This document shows, one piece after another, positions 1-9,639 of a stretch of DNA of 64,000 bases; the stretch's first letter is position 1, and each line of letters begins with the position of its first letter. The stretch is from Salinarimonas sp. (GTDB lineage: Bacteria; Pseudomonadota; Alphaproteobacteria; Rhizobiales; Beijerinckiaceae). Below the pieces are notes generated by a model. The model was not told the origin of the DNA. It did no database searches and saw only the letters and a list, made by a program, of their open reading frames with translations. The stretch spans positions 1 through 64,000 of the forward strand of contig JAFIEI010000005.1 of the NCBI GenBank assembly GCA_020832565.1, in the 5' to 3' direction. Both the position numbers and the translations under genes were made by a program.

Positions 1-1245
<1,245 letters not shown>

Positions 1246-1268
1246 TTACGAAACGAAGGAGTATCGCC

Positions 1269-1817
1269 GTGAGCGCATTGGCCGGTCGTGAAGAGATCAT
1301 CGCCTTCTGGGAAGAGGCGGGCCCCGAGAAGTGGTTTTCGAAGGACGAGGCCTTCGACGCGCAGATCCGTGAGCGCTTTCTCGCCACCTACGAGGCCGCC
1401 GCTGCCGGCGAACTGGCCGGCTGGACGGAGACCGCACATGGCACGCTCGCGCTCCTGATCCTGCTCGACCAGTTTCCGCGCAATCTGTATCGCGGCGACA
1501 AGCGCACCTATGCCACCGACGATATGGCGCTGGCCATCGCCGAGGCAGCCGTCAGTGACGGTTATCACCAGGTCTTCAAGCCGCCGATGAGCCGCTTCTT
1601 CATCCTGCCCTTCACCCATGCCGAGGATCTCGCAGCCCAGGAGCGCTCGGTGGCACTGAACGAGGAACTCGGCGACGAAGACGGGTTGAAATGGGCGCGC
1701 CATCACCGCGACATCGTCGCCCGCTTCGGCCGTTTCCCGCATCGCAACGCCATTCTCGGGCGCGAGAATACGCCGGAAGAAGAGGCATTCCTGAAGGAAA
1801 ACGAATTTCGCGGGTGA
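1269..1817 (+). CDS. DUF924 family protein
   Basis: A 182-residue soluble protein of the DUF924 family, which has an all-helical TPR-like fold and no established biochemical role. The family signature LLILLDQFPRNLYRGDKRTY is in the first half, and the N-terminal IIAFWEEAGPEKWF matches the usual family start. The start is GTG at 1269, preceded by a GAAGGAG ribosome site. The gene is divergent from ilvC, with about 250 bases between them, and is not tightly linked to the GST genes downstream. The family call is firm; the function is unknown. Confidence 0.88.
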   Translation: MSALAGREEIIAFWEEAGPEKWFSKDEAFDAQIRERFLATYEAAAAGELAGWTETAHGTLALLILLDQFPRNLYRGDKRTYATDDMALAIAEAAVSDGYHQVFKPPMSRFFILPFTHAEDLAAQERSVALNEELGDEDGLKWARHHRDIVARFGRFPHRNAILGRENTPEEEAFLKENEFRG

Positions 1818-1966
1818 TGGTTTGCGGCCCGTGGTTGCTGTCTGCGCATTGCGTCATTGCAAAAGCCGCGTGCGTGCACACGGGATGTTTGTGCGACATA
1901 CGTGCCTATATGCGACTATGAACGGGCCGCGCTCAGCCGACCCGGCACAATTTCACGGAGCACGCG

Positions 1967-2668
1967 ATGATCGATCTGTATTACTGGACCACGCCGAACG
2001 GTCACAAGGTGACCATGTATCTCGAAGAGACGGGTACGCCGTATCGGATCATTCCCGTCAATATCGGCAAGGGTGAGCAGTTCGAGCCCGACTTCCTGAA
2101 AATCGCCCCCAACAATCGCATTCCCGCCATGGTCGATCACGCCCCTGAAGGTGGCGGCGATCCGATCTCGCTGTTCGAATCCGGCGCGATGCTGCTCTAT
2201 CTCGCAGACAAGGACAAAGCCTTCATCCCGCAGGATCCGCGCGGGCGCGCGGAAGTGCTGCAATGGCTTTTCTGGCAGATGGGCGGGCTCGGGCCGATGG
2301 CCGGGCAGAACCATCATTTCAGCCAGTATGCGCCCGAGAAGATTCCCTACGCGGTCGATCGCTATGTCAACGAGACGAACCGGCTCTACGGTGTCATGAA
2401 CAAGCGCCTCGCCGATCGTCCCTTCCTCGCCGGGGACTATTCCATCGCGGATATGGCGGCTTACCCCTGGGTGGTGCCGCATGAGCGCCAGGGCCAGAAT
2501 CTCGACGACTTCCCGCATCTCAAGCGCTGGTTCGAGGAAATCCGCAACCGTCCGGGCACAGTCGCCGCCTATGCCAAGGTCAAGGAGATCAACCCCGACC
2601 AGCCGACGATGACGGAAGAGGCCAAGAAGATCATGTTCGGCCAGACTGCCGCCGTGATAAAGGGTTGA
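1967..2668 (+). CDS. Glutathione S-transferase family protein (YfcG/YghU/Ure2p-like)
   Basis: A 233-residue cytosolic GST with an N-terminal thioredoxin-like domain (about residues 1-85) and a C-terminal helical domain. The opening YYWTTPNGHKV and the IAPNNRIPAMVDH segment, which holds the cis-proline of the glutathione site, are typical of the Ure2p/YfcG group. Members of that group act as glutathione-dependent disulfide reductases or peroxidases. It is the first gene of a + strand run: another GST follows after only 3 bases, then a dehalogenase-like hydrolase and a patatin. The exact substrate cannot be read from the sequence. Confidence 0.9.
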   Translation: MIDLYYWTTPNGHKVTMYLEETGTPYRIIPVNIGKGEQFEPDFLKIAPNNRIPAMVDHAPEGGGDPISLFESGAMLLYLADKDKAFIPQDPRGRAEVLQWLFWQMGGLGPMAGQNHHFSQYAPEKIPYAVDRYVNETNRLYGVMNKRLADRPFLAGDYSIADMAAYPWVVPHERQGQNLDDFPHLKRWFEEIRNRPGTVAAYAKVKEINPDQPTMTEEAKKIMFGQTAAVIKG

Positions 2669-2671
2669 GCC

Positions 2672-3367
2672 ATGACGCGACAGCTCTACGAACTCGTGGG
2701 CGCCGATCCCGAAATTCGCTTCAGCCCCTATAGCTGGCGCGCGCGCATGGCGCTCCTGCACAAGGGCATCGATGCCGAAAGCCGGCCCTGGCGCTTCATC
2801 GAAAAGGAGGCGCTGGCCTTTTCGGGGCAGGACAAGGTGCCCGTTCTCGTCGACGGGGACGCGGTCGTCTCGGATTCGTGGGAGATCGCGCGCTATCTGG
2901 AGCGGACCTACCCGCAGGCGCCTTCGCTCTTCGGTGGTCCGCAGGGCGAGGCGATGGCACGGTTCATTTCGCATTGGTGCGACGGGGTGATGCTGCCCGG
3001 TATGATTACGCTTCTCGTGCACGATATCTGGCGCTGCCTCGATCCCGCTTCGCAGGGCTACTTCCGTGAGAGCCGCGAGAAGCGCTTCGGACGCCCGCTC
3101 GAGGAGATCGCCGCCGGGCGTGAAGAGCGCGTCGACGGTTTCCGCAAGGCGCTGCGTCCGATGCGGATGGTGCTGAACGATTATCAGTATCTCGCCGGCG
3201 CTTCGCCCGCCTATGCCGATTACGCGGCCTTCGGCGGCTTCATGTGGGCGCGCTCCATCAGTCACTTCGAACTGCTGGAGCCTGATGACCCGATTCACGG
3301 CTGGCGCGAGCGCATGCTCGACCTGTATGGTGGCTATGCCCGCAATTCCATGCGGGTGGCCGCGTGA
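2672..3367 (+). CDS. Glutathione S-transferase family protein, second paralogue
   Basis: A 231-residue GST clearly different from its upstream neighbour. The N-terminal domain has FSPYSWRARMALLHKGI with a candidate catalytic serine, KVPVLVDG with the cis-proline, and SDSWEIARYLE as the glutathione gamma-glutamyl site. The pattern is closest to the LigE/beta-etherase-like GST branch, which cleaves or conjugates small aromatic or organic compounds, but specificity is not proven. It starts 3 bases after the first GST and is probably co-transcribed with it. The helical C-terminal domain is complete. Confidence 0.87.
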   Translation: MTRQLYELVGADPEIRFSPYSWRARMALLHKGIDAESRPWRFIEKEALAFSGQDKVPVLVDGDAVVSDSWEIARYLERTYPQAPSLFGGPQGEAMARFISHWCDGVMLPGMITLLVHDIWRCLDPASQGYFRESREKRFGRPLEEIAAGREERVDGFRKALRPMRMVLNDYQYLAGASPAYADYAAFGGFMWARSISHFELLEPDDPIHGWRERMLDLYGGYARNSMRVAA

Positions 3368-3413
3368 TGCGTCGCGTGTAGCAGCGATTGATGGTGACGG
3401 AGGCAAACCGGCG

Positions 3414-4337
3414 ATGAGTGATAATCACGACTTCTTCCCCGGTTTCAAATCCGGCTATTTCAGCACCGAGCAGGGGCAGGTCTTCGTGCGCCATGGCGGG
3501 GACGGGCCTCCGCTGCTGCTGCTGCATGGTTTCCCGCAGACGCATATCTGTTGGCACCGGGTTGCGTCGAAGCTCGCCGAGAATCACCATGTCGTCCTGA
3601 TGGATCTGCGCGGCTACGGCTGGTCGAGCGCACCGCGCGGCGATGGCGGGCGCGAGGCCTATTCCAAGCGCGCCATGGGCCGTGACGCGGTGAAGGTGAT
3701 GTCGGATCTCGGCTATACCCGCTTCGCGCTGGTCGGCCATGACCGCGGCGCGCGGGTCGGCTACCGGCTGGCGCTCGATCATCCGGGGCGGCTGACGCAT
3801 CTCGGGCTCATCGACATCCTGCCGACGATCCGGGTCTGGGAGCGCATCGAATCCGGCGCGATTCCCGGCGCGCATTGGGAATTCCTTTCCCGCCCCGAGC
3901 CCGAACCGGAAGAGGCGATCGGCAAGGATGCCACCGCCTTCTTCGAGAAGCTGATGAGTGGCTGGACGCAGGACGGCACGCTCGACGCGTTCGACCGACG
4001 CGCTCTCAAAGCCTATCGGCAGGCCTCCAACGATCCCGCACGCATCCACGCCTTCTGCGAGGATTATCGCGCCGGCGCGACGACCGATCGTGCGCAGGAC
4101 GAGGCGGATCTCGCCGCCGGCAAGACGATTCTGGCCAGGACCTGCGTGATTTGGGGCGAGTTCTACCTCTCGGGCAGCGACGAGCCCGGCGCCGATACCG
4201 CCCTCGACGTCTGGCAGAAGAGTTTCGCGCCGCGTGCCGAGGGCGGGGGCATCCGTTCGGGGCATTTTCTCGCGGAAGAGAATCCGCGGGATATGCTGGC
4301 GATCCTCCAGCCCTTCCTGGCGAAACCAGCCGAGTGA
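3414..4337 (+). CDS. Alpha/beta hydrolase, fluoroacetate/haloacetate dehalogenase-like
   Basis: A 307-residue alpha/beta hydrolase that probably hydrolyses haloacetates to glycolate. HGFPQTH forms the oxyanion region. The nucleophile is Asp110 in GHDRGAR, not Ser, which separates it from esterases. From family knowledge, fluoroacetate dehalogenases use Asp-His-Asp plus two arginines for the carboxylate and a His-Trp-Tyr halide pocket. Here I count Asp110, Arg111, Arg114, Asp134, His154-Trp155, Trp184, Tyr218 and His284, the full set. The frame is open upstream to 3213, but that part overlaps the GST; ATG at 3414 fits the family start. The patatin gene follows 22 bases later. Confidence 0.85.
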   Translation: MSDNHDFFPGFKSGYFSTEQGQVFVRHGGDGPPLLLLHGFPQTHICWHRVASKLAENHHVVLMDLRGYGWSSAPRGDGGREAYSKRAMGRDAVKVMSDLGYTRFALVGHDRGARVGYRLALDHPGRLTHLGLIDILPTIRVWERIESGAIPGAHWEFLSRPEPEPEEAIGKDATAFFEKLMSGWTQDGTLDAFDRRALKAYRQASNDPARIHAFCEDYRAGATTDRAQDEADLAAGKTILARTCVIWGEFYLSGSDEPGADTALDVWQKSFAPRAEGGGIRSGHFLAEENPRDMLAILQPFLAKPAE

Positions 4338-4359
4338 TCCGCCGGGGGAGGGCGCGCTC

Positions 4360-5190
4360 ATGTCCACACCCAGGATCGGTCTGGCTCTCGGCTCCGGCGG
4401 CGCACGGGGGCTTGCACATATTCCTTTGCTCGAAGTCTTCGACGAGATGGGTATCCGCCCGAGCATCGTCGCGGGCGCGTCCATCGGTGCGATCATCGGC
4501 GCGCCCTATTGCGCCGGGATCCCGGCAAAGGATCTGCGCGCCCACCTTCTCGGCGAAATCAAGGACCGCGCCCGGGCGATGGCCAAGCTCGTCGATGCGC
4601 GGGCGGCGAGTATCTTCGATGTATTCAAGGGGGAGGGAAACCTGTTCACCCTCGATGGCGAGAAGCTACTCGACATCTATTGGCCCGAGGATATCCCCGA
4701 GACTTTCGAGGAACTCGAAATACCGCTCCTCGTCGCCGCGACCGACTTTTTCCGTCGCGAGGGGGTGACCTTCGAGGCGGGCTCGCTGCGCCCCGCCGTC
4801 GCCGCATCGCTGGCGATACCGGGCGTCGTCAAGCCCGTTCAGCACGAGGGGCGCACGCTGATCGATGGCGGCATCGTCAATCCCTTGCCCTTCGATCTCC
4901 TCTTCGACAAGGCCGACCACGTCATCGCCATCGATGTCGCGGGCGGGCCGACGGAGGATGTGGAGCGCATGCCGGGCGGGTTCGAGCTCGGCATCGGCAC
5001 GATCCAGATCATGCAGGAGGCGATCGTGTGCGCAAAACTCGCCAGCCGGCGCCCCGAGGCGGTGATCAAGCCGGATGTCGCGGAGTTCTTCGTTCTGGAG
5101 TTTCTCAGCGGCAAGGAGGCCCTGGCTGCCGGCGATGCCTGCAAGGAGGACATGAAGCGGCAGATCGAGAGCATTATCAGATCCGGATAG
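4360..5190 (+). CDS. Patatin-like phospholipase family protein
   Basis: A 276-residue patatin-domain serine hydrolase, expected to be an acyl hydrolase acting on lipids. The glycine-rich oxyanion motif GSGGARG is near the start, the nucleophile elbow is GASIG, and the catalytic aspartate is in the DGG motif of LIDGGIVNP. There is no signal peptide, so it is probably cytoplasmic. ATG at 4360 follows a GGGGGAGGG ribosome site; the frame extends further upstream, but into the hydrolase gene. It ends the GST/hydrolase cluster, and the AT-rich block before the orphan at 5302 follows. It resembles RssA/YchK-type patatins; the substrate is unknown. Confidence 0.88.
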   Translation: MSTPRIGLALGSGGARGLAHIPLLEVFDEMGIRPSIVAGASIGAIIGAPYCAGIPAKDLRAHLLGEIKDRARAMAKLVDARAASIFDVFKGEGNLFTLDGEKLLDIYWPEDIPETFEELEIPLLVAATDFFRREGVTFEAGSLRPAVAASLAIPGVVKPVQHEGRTLIDGGIVNPLPFDLLFDKADHVIAIDVAGGPTEDVERMPGGFELGIGTIQIMQEAIVCAKLASRRPEAVIKPDVAEFFVLEFLSGKEALAAGDACKEDMKRQIESIIRSG

Positions 5191-5301
5191 ATATGGATTT
5201 TCTTATAATTTTGAATTATTTTCAATTAGAATATGTTGCATAAAATTGGAAGCTGTGCTCAGAATTATGCATAGCTTGATTTGATTTTTGAGATTGCAGC
5301 C
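5191..5301 (+). promoter_or_regulatory. AT-rich leader upstream of the orphan gene at 5302
   Basis: This 111-base gap is far richer in A and T than the genes around it. It contains long A/T runs and two ATGCATA/TTGCATA-like words. It sits directly before an orphan gene and probably carries that gene's own promoter. I could not fix one -35/-10 pair with confidence, and no ribosome site stronger than a short purine stretch is visible. Confidence 0.35.
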
Positions 5302-6108
5302 ATGAACCAGATCCTTTCGCCGAGCGCGCTGGCTTCAAAAGCCATACCCACACCACAGAACCCCGGTCAGGACGCCATGTTCGCCGCAACTTTCGACAAC
5401 GCGTCGAAAGCCCTGACCGGCGCGGCCGACAATCAGAGGAATCAGATCGCCGCTTTCCCGCTCGCCGCGCCGGCCATCGGCGCGGGGACGGTCACGGCGG
5501 TGGCGATGGCCGTCGTGGCTTCCATCGGAGTCAGCTGGAACTCGCTCTCGGCTGACGAGCGGCGCATCGTGCGCGATACGGTATGGAACGTGCTCACGGA
5601 TATGGTGCAGCGTGGCGTCATCGGTATGCGCCATCTCGGCGACACCATCAGAAACCTGACCCAGCTGCCGGGGGAGGTCGGATCTGCGCTGCGGCGCGCG
5701 GTGATGGACGCCCTGCAGTTGAATGCCCGCGTCCCGGATCTCAATGACGTCATCGATGCAGTGCATAGCCTTCCGGTTGTGAACCAGTGCCAGCCGCGAC
5801 GTCCGGAGGATCTGATCGGCATGTGCGGTGAATGCACCGCCGATGCCTATGGCCAGCTTCGCCAGATGGGAATCAAGCGGATCACGCAGGAGGCGGTTGC
5901 GAACGGGGCGCATTATGTGCTGGAGATTCAGACCAACCAGGGCGTCTATATCCTCGATTGTACGATCGGCCAATTCGCCGGCACGGGCGATCCCAACGGT
6001 CCGTGGCAGACCAACAATCTTCTCACGAATGGCAGCAATTCCGTTCTGATGAAGAAGGAGACCTATCACGAACTGCTGCGAACCCTGGTCGGGCGTCTGC
6101 AAACGTGA
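5302..6108 (+). CDS. Orphan protein with transglutaminase-like cysteine-protease core
   Basis: A 268-residue protein I do not recognise by name. Residues 1-50 look disordered, residues 55-78 are strongly hydrophobic and may be a membrane or hairpin segment, and residues 85-155 look helical. The C-terminal part fits a transglutaminase/papain-like core: Cys175 in GMCGEC, then Arg at +12 and GI at +15/+16 as in that superfamily, His204 in AHYVLEI, and Asp219 in YILDCTIGQF. This would be a Cys-His-Asp triad for peptide-bond cleavage, deamidation or cross-linking. ATG at 5302 is preferred to an in-frame TTG at 5281. It converges with otnC, ending 6 bases away. The fold is inference from motif spacing. 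Confidence 0.55.
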   Translation: MNQILSPSALASKAIPTPQNPGQDAMFAATFDNASKALTGAADNQRNQIAAFPLAAPAIGAGTVTAVAMAVVASIGVSWNSLSADERRIVRDTVWNVLTDMVQRGVIGMRHLGDTIRNLTQLPGEVGSALRRAVMDALQLNARVPDLNDVIDAVHSLPVVNQCQPRRPEDLIGMCGECTADAYGQLRQMGIKRITQEAVANGAHYVLEIQTNQGVYILDCTIGQFAGTGDPNGPWQTNNLLTNGSNSVLMKKETYHELLRTLVGRLQT

Positions 6109-6114
6109 TCCGCC

Positions 6115-6750
6115 TCACCCCACCTTGCCATAGCCGGAAAACCGCGCCGCGACGCGCTCCATCTCGGCCTCGTCGAGGATCACCGGGTCGAGCCCGGCTG
6201 CGAGGATGGTGAGGTATTCGCCGGCGAGATTTTCCACCTCCGCCGCGATATTGTACGCGCCCTCGATGGTCGCGCCGAGCGCCACGACGCCGTGATTGGC
6301 CAGCAGAACCGCCTTGCGGCCCTCCAGCCCGCGCACCACCGATTGCGCGAGTTCCGGCGTGCCGAAGGTGGCATAATCGGCGCAGCGCACATCCGCGCCG
6401 CCGCAATAGGCGATCATGTAGTGGAAGGCGGGGATGGGCTTGCGCGCGCAGGCCAGCGCCGTCGCCTTTGGGCTGTGGGTGTGCACGATCGCCTGCGCAT
6501 CCGGTCGCGCCTCGTAGATGGCTGCATGGAAGGGCCATTCCGAGGAGGGCTTGCCGGCACTCGTCACCGTCCCGTCGAGACTCATGGAGACGAGATCACC
6601 CGGCGTCATCCGCGCATAGGGCAGGCCGGACGGCGTGATCAGCATACCCGTCTCGGTGCGGGCGGAGACATTTCCGGATTTGTTGGGCGCAAACCCCGCC
6701 GCATCCATCCGCCTGGCTGCCGCGACGATCGCCTCGCGCATATCACTCAT
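6115..6750 (-). CDS. otnC: Class II aldolase/adducin family protein, probable 3-oxo-tetronate 4-phosphate decarboxylase
   Basis: A 211-residue class II aldolase-fold enzyme. IVHTHS supplies the HxH zinc ligands, LANHGVVAL a further histidine, and GNVSARTETGMLITPSG the phosphate-binding region. In the described tetronate pathway OtnC decarboxylates 3-oxo-tetronate 4-phosphate to dihydroxyacetone phosphate. Co-location with an OtnK-type kinase supports that role over fuculose- or ribulose-phosphate aldolase. The start is ATG at 6750; the open frame to 6873 runs into the aldehyde dehydrogenase gene. It is the last gene of the three-gene minus-strand operon. Confidence 0.75.
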   Translation of the reverse strand: MSDMREAIVAAARRMDAAGFAPNKSGNVSARTETGMLITPSGLPYARMTPGDLVSMSLDGTVTSAGKPSSEWPFHAAIYEARPDAQAIVHTHSPKATALACARKPIPAFHYMIAYCGGADVRCADYATFGTPELAQSVVRGLEGRKAVLLANHGVVALGATIEGAYNIAAEVENLAGEYLTILAAGLDPVILDEAEMERVAARFSGYGKVG

Positions 6751-6760
6751 GAGCTTGTCC

Positions 6761-8218
6761 CTACTCGTATTTGACGGCGACGGTCTTGAGATGCGCAAAG
6801 CCGTAGAGCGCCTCGAAACCCTTCTCGCGGCCATGGCCCGATTTGCCGACACCGCCGAAGGGGAGCTCGACACCGCCGCCGGCGCCGTAATTGTTCACGA
6901 AGACTTGCCCCGCCTTCAGCTTGCGCGCAAGCCGCATCTGCCGCCCGCCATCGCGCGTCCACACGCCGGCGACGAGGCCGTAATCCGTGCCGTTGGCGAT
7001 GCGGATCGCATCCGCTTCATCCTCGAACGGGATCAGCGCCAGAACCGGGCCGAACACTTCCCGCCGGGCGAGATCGGAATCGGGATCGACCGGGCCGAAC
7101 ACGGCGGGTCGCACATAAAAACCGCCGCCGGGGGAGGTGGGTTCGATCTCGCCTTCCGCCATAAGCGGTGCCCCGGCGGCCTGTGCGGCCTCGACCATGG
7201 CGCGGATACGCTCGCGCTGCTTGTGATTGATGATCGGGCCGATATCCGGGTCCGACAGCGCCTCGCCGACACGCAGTGCCCTGAAGCGCTCGGCGATCAG
7301 GGCGGCGACGCGATCGAAGATCGGGCGCTCGATCAGCACACGCGATCCCGCCGAACAGGTCTGGCCGGCATTCTGGATGGCCGCACGCACGAGGAAGGGC
7401 AGGGCGGCCTCGAGATCGGCGTCAGCGAAGACGAGCTGCGGCGATTTTCCGCCGAGTTCCAGCGTCACCGGAACGACATTGCGCCCGGCGGCCTGCTGCA
7501 CCAGCGCGCCCACCTCGACGCTGCCGGTGAAGGAGATATGCGCCACGCCCGGATGCGCCGCCAGCGCCGCCCCCGCTTCCTCGCCATATCCGGTGACGAT
7601 GTTGAGCGCGCCTTCCGGAAGGCCGGCTTCAGTGGCGAGTTCGCCGAGTATCAGTGCCGTCAGGGAGGCATCCTCGCCGGGTTTCACCACGCAGGCGTTG
7701 CCCATGGCGAGCGCCGCGCCGACGCTGCGCCCGATGATCTGCATCGGATAGTTCCACGGCACGATATGCCCGGTCACGCCATGCGGCTCGTACCAGGTCA
7801 TCACCGCGAAACCGTCCTGGTAGGGGATGGTGTCGCCATGCACCTTGTCGGCGGCACCGCCGTAGAATTCGAAATAGCGCGCGCAGGCGGCAGCATCGGC
7901 GCGCGCCTGGGCCAGCGGCTTGCCGACATCGCGGGCTTCGAGATGCGCCAGCCGCTCCGCCTCGCGCTCGATCAGGGTCGAGAGGCGATGCAGGATACGC
8001 CCGCGCTCGGTTGCCGTCATGCGCCCCCAGGGGCCGTCGAGGGCCTGTTGCGCGGCGCGCACGGCGGCATCGATATCCGCCGACCCGCCGCGCGCGATTG
8101 CGCCGAACGCCTCGCCATGGCTCGGGTCCATCACCGGGATCGTCTCGCGACCGGCGGCCTCGACCCATTGGCCGGCGATCAGCAAGCGCGGTGCTGGCAG
8201 CTCGTGCATCGGGATCAC
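6761..8218 (-). CDS. Aldehyde dehydrogenase family protein
   Basis: A 485-residue NAD(P)-dependent aldehyde dehydrogenase. The general-base glutamate is in ELGGKSPQLVF and the catalytic cysteine in NAGQTCSAGSR, with PWNYP and FTGSVEVG shaping the cofactor site. It lies between otnK, which it overlaps by four bases at the start, and otnC, whose start follows 10 bases after its stop. It should therefore act on a related small sugar or hydroxy-aldehyde, perhaps making a four-carbon sugar acid, but the substrate is inferred only from context. ATG at 8218 or 8209 are both possible; 8218 gives the translational overlap with otnK. Confidence 0.92.
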   Translation of the reverse strand: MIPMHELPAPRLLIAGQWVEAAGRETIPVMDPSHGEAFGAIARGGSADIDAAVRAAQQALDGPWGRMTATERGRILHRLSTLIEREAERLAHLEARDVGKPLAQARADAAACARYFEFYGGAADKVHGDTIPYQDGFAVMTWYEPHGVTGHIVPWNYPMQIIGRSVGAALAMGNACVVKPGEDASLTALILGELATEAGLPEGALNIVTGYGEEAGAALAAHPGVAHISFTGSVEVGALVQQAAGRNVVPVTLELGGKSPQLVFADADLEAALPFLVRAAIQNAGQTCSAGSRVLIERPIFDRVAALIAERFRALRVGEALSDPDIGPIINHKQRERIRAMVEAAQAAGAPLMAEGEIEPTSPGGGFYVRPAVFGPVDPDSDLARREVFGPVLALIPFEDEADAIRIANGTDYGLVAGVWTRDGGRQMRLARKLKAGQVFVNNYGAGGGVELPFGGVGKSGHGREKGFEALYGFAHLKTVAVKYE

Positions 8219-9510
8219 TCCAGAACCGAAAGCGCTTTGGCGAAGAAATCCGGGCCGCCGAAATTGCCGGATTTCAGGACGAGGCCGAGCGGCGTTTTCG
8301 TGCCGCCGAGCGCATGGGTGGCGGGCACGCCCGGAGCGATCTCAGGGCCGATCAGCAGCGCCTCGATCCCCAGCGCATCGGTGACGGCGCCGGAGGTCTC
8401 GCCGCCGGCGACGACAAGCCGGCGCACGCCGCTTTCCACCAGATGCGCCGCGCAGCGCGCCAACAGCCCCTCGATCGCATGGCCTGCCGCATCGCGCCCG
8501 AACCGCTCCTGGACCTGCGCAACGACATCCGGGGGTGCGCTCGCCGCGATCAGGATCGGCGCCTCGTCCTGCTGCTGCGCGATCCAGGCGCGGATGGTCT
8601 CGAAGGTCGCATCCGTTTCCGCGACGATCTTCATCGGATCGAGCCGCAATGTGGCGATGCCGGCGGCCTCGGCGCGGTCGATCTGCTCGAGCGTCGCCAC
8701 CGAGCAGCTGCCCGAGAGGATCGCCCCGCGTCCCCCGATCGCGGGCAGCGCCTCGGATTTGCCCTGTCCGGCGCGGCCCTTGCGCACCATCGCCGCCGCG
8801 ATGCCCGCGCCGAGGCCCGAGCCGCCCGTCGAGAAGGGGGTACGGGCAGCCGCATCGCCGAGGATTTCGAGGTGGCGATCGGTGAGCGCATCGGCGATGG
8901 CCGCGACCTTGCCTTCGTGGGCGAGCACGGCCCGGGCATCGGCGACGGCATCGGCGCCCTGTTCCACCACCGTGTAGGGAATCAGGCCGACATCGCCTTC
9001 GCTCTGGCGGGCAAGGACACGCACGAGATCGGGATCGTGCATCGGGTTGAGCGGATGATGGCGCAGCGGGCTCTCGCTGAGCAGGCGATCGCCGACGAAC
9101 AGATGCCCGAGATAAACCGTGCGCGCCGCTCCGGGAAAGGCGGGGCAGACGATGGGCGTGTCGGCGCCGGTCGCCGCGCGCAGGGCATCGGTGACGGGGC
9201 CGATATTGCCCGCATCGGTCGAATCGAAGGTCGAGCAGATCTTGAACAGCACATGCGCGCAGCCGCCGGCGGAGAGCCAGTCATAGGCCTTGCGCGACTT
9301 GGCCACCGCCTCCGCTGCAGGAATCGAGCGGCTCTTTAGGGCGACGACCACGGCCTCGACATCGTCGGGCAGGAGCCCGTCGCGGGGAATGCCGATCGTC
9401 TGGATCGTCTTCAGCCCCTGCCGCGCGAGCGAGTTGGCGAGATCCGTCGCGCCCGTATAATCGTCGGCGACTGCGCCGAGGGCCAGTTTGCCGGATGCTT
9501 CCTGCGCCAC
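8215..9510 (-). CDS. otnK: Four-carbon acid sugar kinase, probable 3-oxo-tetronate kinase
   Basis: A 431-residue DUF1537-family sugar-acid kinase that phosphorylates 3-oxo-tetronate (from D- or L-threonate or D-erythronate) at O4 using ATP. The N-terminal substrate domain has the hallmark ADDYTGATDLANSL and FKICSTFDSTDAGNIGP. The C-terminal nucleotide domain has VAGGETSGAV and ILKSGNFGGPDFF-like text near the end. OtnK is the founding activity of this branch; the related DtnK and DgnK kinases cannot be excluded. It is the first gene of the operon, followed by an aldehyde dehydrogenase and otnC. No threonate dehydrogenase or isomerase is seen nearby. Confidence 0.82.
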   Translation of the reverse strand: MAQEASGKLALGAVADDYTGATDLANSLARQGLKTIQTIGIPRDGLLPDDVEAVVVALKSRSIPAAEAVAKSRKAYDWLSAGGCAHVLFKICSTFDSTDAGNIGPVTDALRAATGADTPIVCPAFPGAARTVYLGHLFVGDRLLSESPLRHHPLNPMHDPDLVRVLARQSEGDVGLIPYTVVEQGADAVADARAVLAHEGKVAAIADALTDRHLEILGDAAARTPFSTGGSGLGAGIAAAMVRKGRAGQGKSEALPAIGGRGAILSGSCSVATLEQIDRAEAAGIATLRLDPMKIVAETDATFETIRAWIAQQQDEAPILIAASAPPDVVAQVQERFGRDAAGHAIEGLLARCAAHLVESGVRRLVVAGGETSGAVTDALGIEALLIGPEIAPGVPATHALGGTKTPLGLVLKSGNFGGPDFFAKALSVLE

Positions 9511-9566
9511 GCTATCCTCCCTTGCTGCGGCCTTCCGGCCTGTTCTGAGGGTCGACGTTAGCCATG

Positions 9567-9596
9567 AAAAAAGCCTGCCGCAACGTCACGGCAGGC
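9567..9596 (-). terminator. Rho-independent terminator of the cytochrome c gene
   Basis: An 8-bp perfect stem, GCCTGCCG paired with CGGCAGGC, has an 8-base loop. On the minus strand it is followed by six T residues. It lies 43 bases past the stop codon of the cytochrome c gene and reads in that gene's direction. Confidence 0.88.
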
Positions 9597-9639
9597 TGAT
9601 ATTCGGCAGCTACGCTGTGGGCGCGAATGCACGCGCGGA

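Noticed and set aside
6635-8977. A 780-codon open frame on the + strand
   Set aside because: It is antisense to the aldehyde dehydrogenase, otnK and otnC, which have clear family motifs. High GC keeps the opposite strand open; the translated product is arginine-rich and matches no family.
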